A stretch of 64,000 nucleotides of DNA from an uncultured Bacteroidales bacterium. GTDB lineage: Bacteria; Bacteroidota; Bacteroidia; Bacteroidales; F082. Under the pieces are notes generated by a model. The model was not told the origin of the DNA, searched no databases, and saw nothing but the letters and a program-made list of their open reading frames with translations. The stretch is taken from NCBI GenBank assembly GCA_937906455.1, contig CALCYT010000026.1:1-64000 (forward strand). Direction: 5' to 3'. The position numbers and the translations under genes are program-made. This document shows, one piece after another, positions 9,637-18,850 of this stretch (positions are counted from its first letter, which is position 1; the number at the start of each line of letters is the position of its first letter).

Positions 9637-11654
9637 TGAATTTCAAGCTGTCATCGGATTTTAAGCCGACAGGCGACCAGCCGCAGGCCATAGAGCAACT
9701 GAAAAACGGCATCATGGCAGGCGAGAGGTATCAGACACTGATGGGCGTCACCGGCTCGGGGAAGACGTTCACAATCGCCAATATGCTCGCGGAACTCAAC
9801 CGCCCGGCATTGATTCTGAGCCATAACAAGACCCTCGCGGCGCAGCTTTACAGCGAGTTCAAACAGTTTTTCCCGGAAAACAAAGTCGAATATTTCGTGT
9901 CTTACTATGATTACTATCAGCCTGAGGCATTCATCCCGCAGACGAATACCTACATAGAAAAAGATTTGTCCATTAACGACGAGATCGACAGGCTGCGTCT
10001 GAGTACCACCTCGGCCTTGCTTTCCGGCAGACGTGACGTTATCGTGGTGTCCTCAGTGTCGTGTATTTACGGCATAGGCAACCCGGAGGATTTCAGCCAT
10101 AACGTCATCAATATCGAGCTTGGCGAGAAAATCAGGCGCGACGACTTGCTGTTTAATCTGTCGAATGCCTTGTATAACCGCAATGACATTGAGTTCACGC
10201 GAGGACGTTTCCGCGTCAAAGGCGACACGGTGGATGTGTTCCCTGCCTATTCCGACATTCCTTTCCGGATAATTTTCTGGGATGACGAGATCGAAGAGCT
10301 GGAGTCATTCGACCCTATCAACGGCACGAGAATAGAGAACTTTCAGAACATAACGCTGTTTCCGGCGAATATTTTCGTCACCTCCAAGGAAAAGATAAAA
10401 ACGGCTACGGAAGAAATACTGCTCGACATGTTCAAACAAGCCGAGTATTTCCGCGAGATAGGTAAGTTTGAGGACGCCAAACGGATAGAAGACCGTGTGA
10501 ATCATGATGTTGAGATGATACGCGAACTCGGATATTGTTCGGGAATCGAGAACTATTCGAGATATTTCGACGGCAGGGCGGCTGGCACACGTCCGTTCTG
10601 TCTCCTTGACTTCTTCCCGGATGACTTCATCACCATCATCGATGAAAGCCACGTCACCGTGTCGCAGATTAGAGGCATGTACGGAGGCGACCGCTCAAGA
10701 AAACAGACCTTGGTGGAATATGGGTTCAGACTGCCGTCGGCACTCGACAACAGACCTCTGAAATTCGATGAGTTTGAGGCACTTACAGGTCAGACGATAT
10801 ATGTCAGCGCCACACCTGGCGACTACGAGATGCAACAGACACAAGGCGCTTACGTGGAACAGCTCATCCGCCCGACAGGACTTCTTGACCCCGTGATAGA
10901 GGTGCGCCCCTGCACTAATCAAGTTGATGACCTCGTCGATGAGATAGTCATGGTGATACAACGCAAACAACGTGTGCTCGTCACCACTCTGACGAAACGT
11001 ATGGCCGAGGAGCTGACGAATTATCTTAACAACTTGAATATCAACACACGATACATTCACTCCGATGTAGATACCTTAGACAGGGTCGATATTATGATGG
11101 GCTTGAGAAGAGGCGACTTCGACGTTTTGGTTGGCGTCAACCTGCTTCGTGAGGGCTTGGATTTGCCTGAGGTTCAATTGGTTGCCATCCTTGATGCCGA
11201 CAAAGAAGGCTTTCTTCGCTCAGAACGTTCCTTGACACAGACGGCAGGACGCGCCGCACGTAACGCCGACAGCAAAGTCATAATGTACGCCGACAAAATC
11301 ACGGAGTCGATGCAAAAAACCATCGACGAGACGCAACGGCGGCGTGAGAAACAGATGGCGTACAACATTGAGCACGACATAGTGCCCAAGACCATCATCA
11401 AGCCGCTCGACAACGCGTTGAGCGACAGCATAAGCAGACATAATCTCGTGGAATATGAGATGGCTGAAGAGCATATCAGGGCGGTGGCGGAAGAAAAAGC
11501 CGCTGTTTACCGCTCGGCAAAAGACATCAAAAAAGCAATGCAGGAGGCCAAGAAAGAGATGGAGAAATCCGTCAAGGAACTCGATTTCATAAATGCCGCC
11601 AAATACCGTGACATTATCGTCGCTTTGGAAGAGAAACTAAACAAAATCACTTGA
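9636..11654 (+). CDS. uvrB: Excinuclease ABC subunit UvrB
   Basis: Nucleotide excision repair helicase-like damage verifier, 672 residues, full length. Walker A GVTGSGKT is near residues 39-46, the beta-hairpin region shows YYDYYQPEAF, and helicase motifs include DESH, LREGLDLPE and QTAGRAARN. The C-terminal UVR motif (MEKSVKELDFINAAKYRD) contacts UvrC. The start overlaps the rhomboid stop. Confidence 0.98.
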   Translation: MNFKLSSDFKPTGDQPQAIEQLKNGIMAGERYQTLMGVTGSGKTFTIANMLAELNRPALILSHNKTLAAQLYSEFKQFFPENKVEYFVSYYDYYQPEAFIPQTNTYIEKDLSINDEIDRLRLSTTSALLSGRRDVIVVSSVSCIYGIGNPEDFSHNVINIELGEKIRRDDLLFNLSNALYNRNDIEFTRGRFRVKGDTVDVFPAYSDIPFRIIFWDDEIEELESFDPINGTRIENFQNITLFPANIFVTSKEKIKTATEEILLDMFKQAEYFREIGKFEDAKRIEDRVNHDVEMIRELGYCSGIENYSRYFDGRAAGTRPFCLLDFFPDDFITIIDESHVTVSQIRGMYGGDRSRKQTLVEYGFRLPSALDNRPLKFDEFEALTGQTIYVSATPGDYEMQQTQGAYVEQLIRPTGLLDPVIEVRPCTNQVDDLVDEIVMVIQRKQRVLVTTLTKRMAEELTNYLNNLNINTRYIHSDVDTLDRVDIMMGLRRGDFDVLVGVNLLREGLDLPEVQLVAILDADKEGFLRSERSLTQTAGRAARNADSKVIMYADKITESMQKTIDETQRRREKQMAYNIEHDIVPKTIIKPLDNALSDSISRHNLVEYEMAEEHIRAVAEEKAAVYRSAKDIKKAMQEAKKEMEKSVKELDFINAAKYRDIIVALEEKLNKIT

Positions 11655-11656
11655 TT

Positions 11657-13096
11657 ATGAATACATTAGCAGTGCCATTCTTCGCCACTGATGCGGTGTG
11701 GAATATCATGATACAACTCTGCATAATTGCTGTGGGTCTTCTTGCAGGAAACATAGTGCGGACAAAAGTGCCGTTCATGCAAAAGAGCTTAATCCCCTCA
11801 GCATTGATTGGTGGAGCTTTAATATTGATTTTCAAAGCTATATATACCGATTTGTGCGGATGGGAGAATTTGATTGACAAAACATCAATGGAAATAATAA
11901 CATATCATGCCTTAGGTCTCGGTTTTGTGGCTTTGGCACTGAAAAACAACAAAGTCGAGTCGAAATCAAGTACGATGAAAGTCATTGAGACAGGCACCTT
12001 GACGGCAATCACATATATCATCCAAGGCATTGTGGGACTGTTAGTTACGATTCCGATGTTCTATTTCGGCAAGAAGATTTTCTATGCCGCCGGTTTGCTC
12101 CTCCCGATGGGTTACGGACAAGGTCCCGGACAAGCACTGAATTTCGGCACCATCTATATGGACAGAGCTGCCGAACAAGGCATATTTTTCCCGGGTAAAG
12201 ACTTCGGATTGTCAATAGCGGCAATGGGTTTCATCGTCGGCTGCGTCGTCGGAGTGGTTTATCTGAACATTTTGAAACGTAAGGGCAAAATAAAGATTTC
12301 CGAGATTCAGGAGAAACAACGAAACAAGCTCAGCGACTACGAAGGCGAAAACGAAATCCCTGATACTGAATCAGTTGACAAATTCTCAATTCAGATTTGC
12401 CTGGTTCTTTTTACATATCTTTTGGTATATCTTGTCAATCATCTTCTCCAGACATTGGATCTCGGCACTTTCGGCGAAAAAACCCTGATGCCGTTGATGT
12501 GGGGTTTTAACTTCCTGCTTGGTACGCTGTTCGGCATTATGGTGAAAGGCATTATAAAAAGTCTGCAAAAGGCTAAAATAATGAAAAGAGAATATATCAA
12601 TAACTATCTGCTGAACCGTATCAGCGGCTTCTTTTTCGATATCATGATTGTGGCAGGTACGGCTGCCATAAACTTCAGCGAATTCAAGGGATTTGCGCTT
12701 CCTTACATCCTCGTTTGTACCCTCGGCGCAATTGCCACGTTCTGGTTTGTTCTTAAAGCATGCAGACATCTTTATCCGAACTACACCTACGAAGGCTTCT
12801 TCAGCATGTTCGGCATGCTTACCGGCACTGCGTCCAACGGCATGATTCTGCTTCGTGAAATTGACCCCAAGTTCGAGACTCCTGCCGCAAACAACCTTGT
12901 TTTACAGTCACTCCCGGCGGTGGCATTGGGCTTTCCGGTTCTGCTTCTCGTCAGTTATGCTCCTCAAGGGTTCACCCGGACACTCATAACTTTGGGAATT
13001 TTGGTGGTAGTCTTCATCATTTTCAACCTCTTCCTTTTCAGGAAGAAAATATTCAAAACACGTTCACACGACACTTCAAGCAAAACGGAGCCGTAA
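11657..13096 (+). CDS. gltS: Sodium/glutamate symporter (GltS family)
   Basis: Sodium-coupled glutamate importer of the inner membrane, 479 residues from the ATG two bases after the uvrB stop. The GltS repeats are visible: PMGYGQGPGQALNFG in the first half and GMLTGTASNGMILLREIDP in the second. A charged loop separates the two halves. In an amino-acid fermenter it may feed catabolism directly; it immediately precedes the lysine-fermentation genes but appears to be a separate unit. Confidence 0.9.
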   Translation: MNTLAVPFFATDAVWNIMIQLCIIAVGLLAGNIVRTKVPFMQKSLIPSALIGGALILIFKAIYTDLCGWENLIDKTSMEIITYHALGLGFVALALKNNKVESKSSTMKVIETGTLTAITYIIQGIVGLLVTIPMFYFGKKIFYAAGLLLPMGYGQGPGQALNFGTIYMDRAAEQGIFFPGKDFGLSIAAMGFIVGCVVGVVYLNILKRKGKIKISEIQEKQRNKLSDYEGENEIPDTESVDKFSIQICLVLFTYLLVYLVNHLLQTLDLGTFGEKTLMPLMWGFNFLLGTLFGIMVKGIIKSLQKAKIMKREYINNYLLNRISGFFFDIMIVAGTAAINFSEFKGFALPYILVCTLGAIATFWFVLKACRHLYPNYTYEGFFSMFGMLTGTASNGMILLREIDPKFETPAANNLVLQSLPAVALGFPVLLLVSYAPQGFTRTLITLGILVVVFIIFNLFLFRKKIFKTRSHDTSSKTEP

Positions 13097-13133
13097 GACA
13101 GAATTAACAATATTTTCTCAATTCTGCCTTCTG

Positions 13134-13170
13134 GTCATTTCGTGCGAAACGAAGTGAAGTCGAGAAATCT
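13134..13170 (+). repeat. Partial REP-like palindromic element
   Basis: GTCATTTCGTGCGAAACGAA then GTCGAGAAATCT, related to three other copies in this window (14.8, 37.6 and 52.1 kb). Only one arm is present here. Confidence 0.55.
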
Positions 13171-13205
13171 TTTATTTTTTTTGTTTTTAATATAAAAAAA
13201 TACAT

Positions 13206-13214
13206 TATATTTGC
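13206..13214 (+). promoter_or_regulatory. Promoter of the kamE operon
   Basis: TATATTTGC about 77 bases before the kamE ATG. The leader contains a tiny ORF (ATGATAAAGGTGTAA), which may be incidental. Confidence 0.5.
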
Positions 13215-13290
13215 ACACATGATAAAGGTGTAACGGCTTTTATCTTGTATTGTATTGTAACTTATTGAAATAGAATAAATTATATCATAT

Positions 13291-14079
13291 ATGAGCGAAG
13301 GACTATATTCAATGGAAGCCAAGGATTTCGACAAAACCTTGGATTTGACAAAAATCAAGCCGTACGGCGACACAATGAACGACGGAAAAACACAGTTGAG
13401 CTTCACTTTGCCGGTTCCATGCGGAGCTGAAGCGGTAGAGGCAGCGAAACAACTACTCAAGACGATGGGATTTGAGAATCCTATTGTGGTGTATTACAAG
13501 GAGTTGACACCAGGTTTCACGTTTTTTAACTGCTATGGGAGCTGCACTCATACTGTCAATTACAGCACTATTTACGTGCCGAAAGTGGAGTCTAACACTA
13601 TGGACATGTACGAGACAGACCAGTACATCAAAGAAAACATAGGTCGCAAAATCGTCATCGTCGGCGCCTCGACGGGTACCGATGCCCATACAGTGGGTAT
13701 CGACGCCATCATGAACATGAAAGGCTATGCCGGTCACTACGGACTGGAACGCTACGAGATGATCGAGGCTTACAACCTCGGCTCGCAGGTGCCCAACGAG
13801 GAGTTTATCGCCAAAGGCATTGAGCTTCATGCTGATGCACTCTTGGTATCGCAGACAGTCACCCAGAAAGACGTGCACATCAAAAACATGACCAACTTCA
13901 TCGAGCTGATGGAGGCCGAAGGTTTACGTGACAAGATGATCTGCTGCTGTGGCGGCGCCCGTATCTCACACGAATTGGCCAAGGAACTCGGCTTTGATGC
14001 CGGTTTCGGCATGAACACCTACGCCGACGACGTGGCCTCGTTTGTCGTTCAGGAGATGGTGAAACGGGGAGTTAAATAG
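13291..14079 (+). CDS. kamE: Lysine 5,6-aminomutase beta subunit
   Basis: B12-binding subunit of lysine 5,6-aminomutase, which moves the terminal amino group of D-lysine or L-beta-lysine in lysine fermentation. The protein is 262 residues, the normal KamE length. The cobalamin motif is DAHTVG at 131-136, with His133 as the predicted cobalt ligand. Lys144 in MNMKGYAGHYG is at the position of the PLP-binding lysine known in the clostridial enzyme. The KamD alpha subunit and the other kam/kdd/kce/kal genes are not in the window, so kamE is separated from its partner. It heads a run of butyrate-forming genes. Confidence 0.93.
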   Translation: MSEGLYSMEAKDFDKTLDLTKIKPYGDTMNDGKTQLSFTLPVPCGAEAVEAAKQLLKTMGFENPIVVYYKELTPGFTFFNCYGSCTHTVNYSTIYVPKVESNTMDMYETDQYIKENIGRKIVIVGASTGTDAHTVGIDAIMNMKGYAGHYGLERYEMIEAYNLGSQVPNEEFIAKGIELHADALLVSQTVTQKDVHIKNMTNFIELMEAEGLRDKMICCCGGARISHELAKELGFDAGFGMNTYADDVASFVVQEMVKRGVK

Positions 14080-14110
14080 CCATTAGCTATTAGCCATTAG
14101 CCATTAGCTG
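14080..14110 (+). repeat. Short word repeat after kamE
   Basis: The word TAGCCATTAGC recurs three times with slight variation between kamE and atoA. Similar locus-specific word repeats occur in other gaps of this window. Confidence 0.7.
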
Positions 14111-14154
14111 TCATTAAATAGAAAATACAAATTAACAATTAAATATTTCAGAAT

Positions 14155-14814
14155 ATGGATAAAAATGAAATGAGAGAAGTTATCGCCAAGAGAGCGGCAA
14201 AAGAATTGCACGACGGCGATGTTGTCAATCTTGGCATTGGCATTCCGACTTTGATTCCTAACTATCTTCCGGCCGGTGTCTCAGTGACATTGCAGACTGA
14301 GAATGGCGCTATGGGCATGGGTCCCACACCTGAAGAAGGCAAGGAAGACAAAAACCTCATCAACGCCGGCGGCGGTTTCATCACCTTGACACCTGGCGCT
14401 TGCACATTCGATTCGGCGACATCATTCGCAATCATCCGCGGCGGCCACGTCAACGTGTCGTTCCTCGGCGCTCTGCAAGTGGATGAAAAAGGCAACCTCG
14501 CCAACTGGATCATCCCTGGCAAGATGGCTCCTGGCATGGGCGGCGCCATGGACCTCGTGGTGGGTGCGAAACGCGTCATCCTGACGATGGAACACACACA
14601 GAAGGGTGCTCCAAAAATCCTGAAAGAGTGTACGCTGCCTCTCACAGCAGCAGGTCAGGTCAACATGATTATCACAGAGATGGGTGTGATGGAAATCACT
14701 AAAGAAGGCATCGTCCTCACCGAGATTCATCCTGAGTTCACCGTCGAGCAGGTGCAGGCCGCGACGGAGGCGAGACTCATCATCAGCCCGAACTTGAAAT
14801 CAATGGTTGACTAA
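14155..14814 (+). CDS. atoA: CoA-transferase subunit B (butyrate/acetoacetate type)
   Basis: Catalytic beta subunit of a class I CoA-transferase, 219 residues. The active-site Glu is expected at residue 49 in QTENGAMG, and the glycine-rich NLGIGIPTLIPNYLP motif is near 25-39. In lysine fermentation this enzyme exchanges CoA between acetoacetate, butyrate and acetyl-CoA. The alpha subunit gene (atoD) is not adjacent, which is unusual because the two are normally side by side. Confidence 0.9.
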   Translation: MDKNEMREVIAKRAAKELHDGDVVNLGIGIPTLIPNYLPAGVSVTLQTENGAMGMGPTPEEGKEDKNLINAGGGFITLTPGACTFDSATSFAIIRGGHVNVSFLGALQVDEKGNLANWIIPGKMAPGMGGAMDLVVGAKRVILTMEHTQKGAPKILKECTLPLTAAGQVNMIITEMGVMEITKEGIVLTEIHPEFTVEQVQAATEARLIISPNLKSMVD

Positions 14815-14823
14815 CATTCACTT

Positions 14824-14909
14824 GTCATTTCGACTGGAGCGAAGCGGAATGGAGAAATCTCATTCAATCGCAGGAGTTTTTTCGACTCACTCCGGTCGCT
14901 CGAAATGAC
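14824..14909. repeat. REP-like palindromic element between atoA and crt
   Basis: Begins GTCATTTCGACTGGAGCGAA and ends with the inverted arm GGTCGCTCGAAATGAC. The arms enclose GGAGAAATCTC. This is the most complete copy of the element in the window. Confidence 0.75.
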
Positions 14910-14924
14910 GGAATAGATGTAATT

Positions 14925-15707
14925 ATGGAATACAAATTCTTAAAGACCGAATTCAAAGACAACGGCATCACCATCATGACGGTGTCGGCTCCGAAGTCGT
15001 TGAACGCTCTTAACTCGACAGTCTTGAAGGAGATTGACCATTTTGTCAGCAACCTCGACACCAAGAAGACCCGCGTCCTCATCATCACGGGCGATGGCGA
15101 GAAGGCCTTCGTGGCGGGTGCCGATATCTCTGAGATGGTGCATCTCTATGAGAAAGAAGGTTATGAGTTCAGCAAACTCGGTGCCATTGCTTTCCGTAAG
15201 ATCGAGACGCTGCCGATTCCCGTCATCGCGGCTGTCAACGGCTTCTGCCTCGGCGGCGGCTGCGAACTCGCGATGGCTTGCGATTTCCGTTATGCTTCAA
15301 GCAACGCCAAGTTCGGTCAGCCCGAGGTGGGCTTGGGAATCACGCCCGGATTTAGCGGGACGTACCGTCTTGCCAAGTTGGTGGGGCAGGGCATGGCCAA
15401 GGAGATGATATTCACGAGCAAGGCTATCAAGGCCGACGAGGCTTTGAGGATTGGCTTGGTGAACGCCGTCTGTGAGCCGGAAGAGCTTATGAACAAGGTG
15501 ATGATGACGGCCAAGAGGATTCTTGCCAACGCGCCGTTGGCAATCGCCCACGCCAAACGTTGCATCAACGAGAGCTATGACCTCTGCGCTGACGACGCCA
15601 TCGAGTTGGAGAACGTCGCATTCGGCAAATGTTTCGCCACCGACGACCAGAAGGAAGGCATGGCGGCGTTCCTCGAAAAGAGGGAGGCCGTGTTCGGAGG
15701 GAAGTAG
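14925..15707 (+). CDS. crt: Crotonase / enoyl-CoA hydratase
   Basis: Hydrates crotonyl-CoA reversibly to 3-hydroxybutyryl-CoA; 260 residues, full length. Crotonase signatures are GADISEM near 67-73, the oxyanion-hole block AAVNGFCLGGGCELAMACD, and FGQPEVGLGITPG. The second catalytic Glu lies in PEVGLG. It lies in the lysine/butyrate cluster but is separated from atoA by a palindromic repeat and from hbd by a rhuM remnant. Confidence 0.93.
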   Translation: MEYKFLKTEFKDNGITIMTVSAPKSLNALNSTVLKEIDHFVSNLDTKKTRVLIITGDGEKAFVAGADISEMVHLYEKEGYEFSKLGAIAFRKIETLPIPVIAAVNGFCLGGGCELAMACDFRYASSNAKFGQPEVGLGITPGFSGTYRLAKLVGQGMAKEMIFTSKAIKADEALRIGLVNAVCEPEELMNKVMMTAKRILANAPLAIAHAKRCINESYDLCADDAIELENVAFGKCFATDDQKEGMAAFLEKREAVFGGK

Positions 15708-15816
15708 CGGCTATCGACTTTTCAGCAGTCAGCTTTAAGTCTGGGGTTGTCCCGAGGCTGGAAGTTGGTTGCTGGAGAGAATTAAATTCTTATCTTTGTA
15801 GCAAAAACAAGGCACT

Positions 15817-16223
15817 ATGAATGAAGTTGTACCCAACCAGCAAAATCTCATCATCTACAACACACTTGACGGCAAAGTGAGTGTGGCGATGATGGCTCGT
15901 GACGGCAATGTCTGGATGAACCAGAAACAGATGGCAGAACTTTTTGCCACCTCGATTCCCAATGTCAATATTCACATATCTAATATATTGAAAGAAAACG
16001 AGTTAGACAAGAATTCAGTTATTAAGGATTATTTAATAACTGCCACTGATGGGACGTGCTTCGCAATGTCGGAAGTATTTCCAACAAAGAAATGGAAACC
16101 CATGTACTGGCGGTTTACGAGAAATTTGACCAACGCCGCAAGCACGCCGATGCCCAACTTGTCGACCAAATGGACGACGAGGAATTGAAACAATTGGAAC
16201 AACAAATCGTGAACCGAAAATAA
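15817..16223 (+). pseudogene. RhuM-family gene with large internal deletion
   Basis: The first ~73 codons read as a RhuM/ORF6N-like N-terminus (NVWMNQKQMAELF, IHISNIL). The frame then shifts: another frame gives the normal RhuM C-terminus (SISNKEMETHVLAVYEKFD, ending ELKQLEQQIVNRK). Around 200 internal codons of a usual ~330-residue RhuM protein are missing. A -7 box (TATCTTTGT) precedes it. It is debris inside the butyrate operon gap between crt and hbd. The remaining bases of this 578-base gap show nothing recognisable. Confidence 0.75.
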
Positions 16224-16285
16224 TTCTCAAAGGAAATAGACAAAAACAAATATCAAATTAATTAATTCATTAAATTCCAAACATC

Positions 16286-17122
16286 ATGAAAATCTGTGTT
16301 ATCGGAACCGGCACCATGGCCAAGGGTATCGTGAAGGCGTTCGCCGCCAAGATGCCCGTAGTCATGAAGAGCCGCACGCAAGCCAGCCTTGACAAAGCCA
16401 TGGCTTCCATCTCGAAGGGCTACGGCAAGCTCGTCGAGAAGGGTAAGATGACCCAAGAGGCCGTCGATGCCCTGCTGAAAAATATCAGCACCACCACTGA
16501 CTACGCCACCTTCGCCGATGCCGACCTCGTCATCGAGGCCGCCGTCGAGGAGATGCAACTCAAGAAAGACGTCTTCATGGAACTTGACAAGATCTGCAAG
16601 CCAGAGACCGTCTTCGCAACAAACTCATCATCATTGTCAATAACCGAGATAGCCGCCTGCACCACACGTCCGGCGCAGTTCATCGGAATGCACTTCTTCA
16701 ACCCCGCCGACCGCATGGCCTTGGTGGAAGTCATCAAGGGACAGCTCACCAGCGACGAAGTGACCAAGTGCATCGTTGACCTCGCCACCTCCATCGGCAA
16801 GCAGCCCGTCGAGGTAAAGGAAGCCCCCGGCTTCGTCGTCAACCGCATCCTCATCCCGATGATCAACGAGGCGGTCGGCATCCTTGCCGACGGCATCGCC
16901 AGCGCGGAAGACATCGACAAGTGCATGATGCTTGGCGCAAATCACCCGATGGGTCCTTTGGCTTTGGCCGACCTCATCGGTAACGACGTCAACCTTGCTA
17001 TCATGGAAGTGCTTTACAAAGAGTTCGGCGACCCGAAGTACCGCCCGCATCCCTTGCTGAGGAAGATGGTGCGTGCCGGTCTCCTTGGCCGCAAGACAGG
17101 AGAGGGCTTCTACAAGTATTAA
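16286..17122 (+). CDS. hbd: 3-hydroxybutyryl-CoA dehydrogenase
   Basis: NAD-dependent oxidoreductase interconverting acetoacetyl-CoA and 3-hydroxybutyryl-CoA; 278 residues. The Rossmann fingerprint GTGTMAKGI is near residues 7-15. The catalytic His is expected in the GMHFFNPADRM block and the C-terminal domain shows GFVVNRILIPMINEA. It works between the CoA-transferase product and Crt in butyrate formation. Confidence 0.95.
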   Translation: MKICVIGTGTMAKGIVKAFAAKMPVVMKSRTQASLDKAMASISKGYGKLVEKGKMTQEAVDALLKNISTTTDYATFADADLVIEAAVEEMQLKKDVFMELDKICKPETVFATNSSSLSITEIAACTTRPAQFIGMHFFNPADRMALVEVIKGQLTSDEVTKCIVDLATSIGKQPVEVKEAPGFVVNRILIPMINEAVGILADGIASAEDIDKCMMLGANHPMGPLALADLIGNDVNLAIMEVLYKEFGDPKYRPHPLLRKMVRAGLLGRKTGEGFYKY

Positions 17123-17126
17123 AGTA

Positions 17127-17168
17127 GAAGACAGAATGCAGAAGACACAAGACAGAAGACAGAATGCG
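17127..17168 (+). repeat. Short word repeat after hbd
   Basis: The words AGAAGACAGAATGC and AGAAGACA recur in tandem with small variations. This is the same kind of locus-specific simple repeat seen after kamE. Confidence 0.65.
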
Positions 17169-17274
17169 CAAAGCGACGATGATTCATGTCTTCTGGCAAA
17201 TAAATGGATTAACAAGTTAAATAAAGTATTAATAAAAGGAATACATAAATTAGAAGAAGGAAGAATTCTTGGAA

Positions 17275-17634
17275 ATGGCAACAAAGTCATATAGAGAGCT
17301 GATTGTATGGCAAAAAGCCCATGCTTTTGTTTTGAAGGTTTATTCGTGTACAGAGAAATTCCCCAAGGATGAACTGTATGGATTGACTTCTCAGTTTCGG
17401 AGAGCTGCTGTCTCTATAGCGGCAAACATATCTGAAGGTTATGCTAAAAAATCAGTTGCCGATAAAATGAGATTTTTTAATATCTCACAAGGGTCACTTG
17501 AAGAATGTTCTTATTATATTATCTTGTCAAAGGATTTGTTGTTTATTACAAAAGAACAAGCCTTTGAACTTGATGGGTTATCAAACGATATAAGAAAACT
17601 TCTTCAAGCGTATATTGTCAGGCTCGAGTCCTGA
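17275..17634 (+). CDS. Four-helix-bundle protein (23S rRNA IVS family)
   Basis: 119 residues from the ATG. The family core is clear: ELIVWQKAHAFVLKVY, FPKDELYGLTSQFRRAAVSI, ANISEGYAKKS, and EECSYYIILSKDL. These small proteins were first found in 23S rRNA intervening sequences, but many sit alone in Bacteroidota genomes. Function is unknown. Here it lies between hbd and bcd, flanked by word repeats, as an apparent insertion in the operon. Confidence 0.88.
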   Translation: MATKSYRELIVWQKAHAFVLKVYSCTEKFPKDELYGLTSQFRRAAVSIAANISEGYAKKSVADKMRFFNISQGSLEECSYYIILSKDLLFITKEQAFELDGLSNDIRKLLQAYIVRLES

Positions 17635-17659
17635 GATTCAAAATTCGTTGTCGGATTTA

Positions 17660-17697
17660 TTCTGACTTCTGACTACTGTATTCTAAATTCTAAAAAG
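17660..17697 (+). repeat. Short word repeat before bcd
   Basis: TTCTGACTTCTGACTACTG followed by TTCTAAATTCTAAA, degenerate 7-9 base words in the gap between the four-helix-bundle gene and bcd. Confidence 0.55.
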
Positions 17698-17699
17698 AA

Positions 17700-18839
17700 A
17701 TGGATTTTAGCTATTCAAAGACAGAAGAATTGTTCCTGCAGATGATACGCTCGTTTGCGGAGAACGAAGTCAAGCCTTTGGCAGCCGAAGTTGACGAACA
17801 GGAACGTTTCCCGATGGAAACCGTCAAGAAGATGGCGAAATTAGGCTTGATGGGCATCCCGGTGCCAAGACAATATGGCGGAGCCGGCGGGACAGTGCAG
17901 ATGTACATCATGGCTGTTGAGGAGCTTTCAAGAGTGTGTGCCACCACAGGCGTCATCCTCTCGGCTCACACCTCGCTATGTATGGCCCCAATCCTCGAAA
18001 ACGGAACAGAGGAACAGAAGATGAAATATTTGCCGAAACTCGCTTCCGGCGAATGGATCGGCGCTTTCGGTCTCACCGAGCCTAACGCAGGTACCGACGC
18101 CGCCATGCAGCAGACAATGGCTGTTGACGCCGGCGACAAATACATCCTCAACGGTTCTAAGATTTTCATCACCAACGCGGCGTACGCTGACGTGTTCATC
18201 GTCATGGCGATGACCGACAAGAGCAAAGGCACTAAGGGCATCTCGGCGTTCATCGTCGAGAAAGGCTTCAAGGGCTTCAGCATCGGCAAGAAAGAGTTGA
18301 AGATGGGTATCCGCGGCTCTGCGACATGCGAGCTTATATTCGAAAACTGCGAGGTTCCAAAAGAGAACCTCCTCGGTCAGCTTGGCAAGGGCTTCACCAT
18401 CGCTATGAAGACCCTCGACGGCGGTCGTATCGGCATCGCCTCACAAGCTCTCGGCATAGCTCAAGGTGCTATGGACGAGACGGTTAAATATACCAAGGAA
18501 CGCAAGCAGTTCGGCAAGGCTATCGCCCAGTTCCAGAACACCCAGTTCCAGATGGCCGACCTCAAGACCAAGGTCGAGGCAGCACGCCTTTTGGTGCGCA
18601 GCGCCGCTTGGAAGAAAGACAAAGGCATACCTTATTCAGCCGACGCCGCTATGGCGAAACTCTTCGCAGCTGAGACGGCTATGGAAGTGACAACCAAGGC
18701 GGTGCAGTTCCACGGCGGCTATGGCTACACACGCGAATATCCGGTAGAACGCATGATGCGCGACGCCAAGATTACCGAGATTTACGAAGGTACATCAGAG
18801 GTTCAGAGAATGGTTATCGCCGGTCATTTATTTAAATAG
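17700..18839 (+). CDS. bcd: Butyryl-CoA dehydrogenase (acyl-CoA dehydrogenase)
   Basis: FAD enzyme reducing crotonyl-CoA to butyryl-CoA, 379 residues. Family signatures are GAFGLTEPNAGTDA near residues 119-132 and QFHGGYGYTREYPVERMMRD near the C-terminus. The catalytic Glu lies in IYEGTSEVQ. It is followed at once by etfB and etfA, the pairing expected for the electron-bifurcating Bcd/EtfAB complex that couples butyryl-CoA formation to ferredoxin reduction. Bifurcation is inferred from this context. Confidence 0.95.
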   Translation: MDFSYSKTEELFLQMIRSFAENEVKPLAAEVDEQERFPMETVKKMAKLGLMGIPVPRQYGGAGGTVQMYIMAVEELSRVCATTGVILSAHTSLCMAPILENGTEEQKMKYLPKLASGEWIGAFGLTEPNAGTDAAMQQTMAVDAGDKYILNGSKIFITNAAYADVFIVMAMTDKSKGTKGISAFIVEKGFKGFSIGKKELKMGIRGSATCELIFENCEVPKENLLGQLGKGFTIAMKTLDGGRIGIASQALGIAQGAMDETVKYTKERKQFGKAIAQFQNTQFQMADLKTKVEAARLLVRSAAWKKDKGIPYSADAAMAKLFAAETAMEVTTKAVQFHGGYGYTREYPVERMMRDAKITEIYEGTSEVQRMVIAGHLFK

Positions 18840-18850
18840 GAGGTAAGATT

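Noticed and set aside
13223..13237. Five-codon uORF before kamE as an attenuator
   Set aside because: Too short and without codon or hairpin features to support attenuation.
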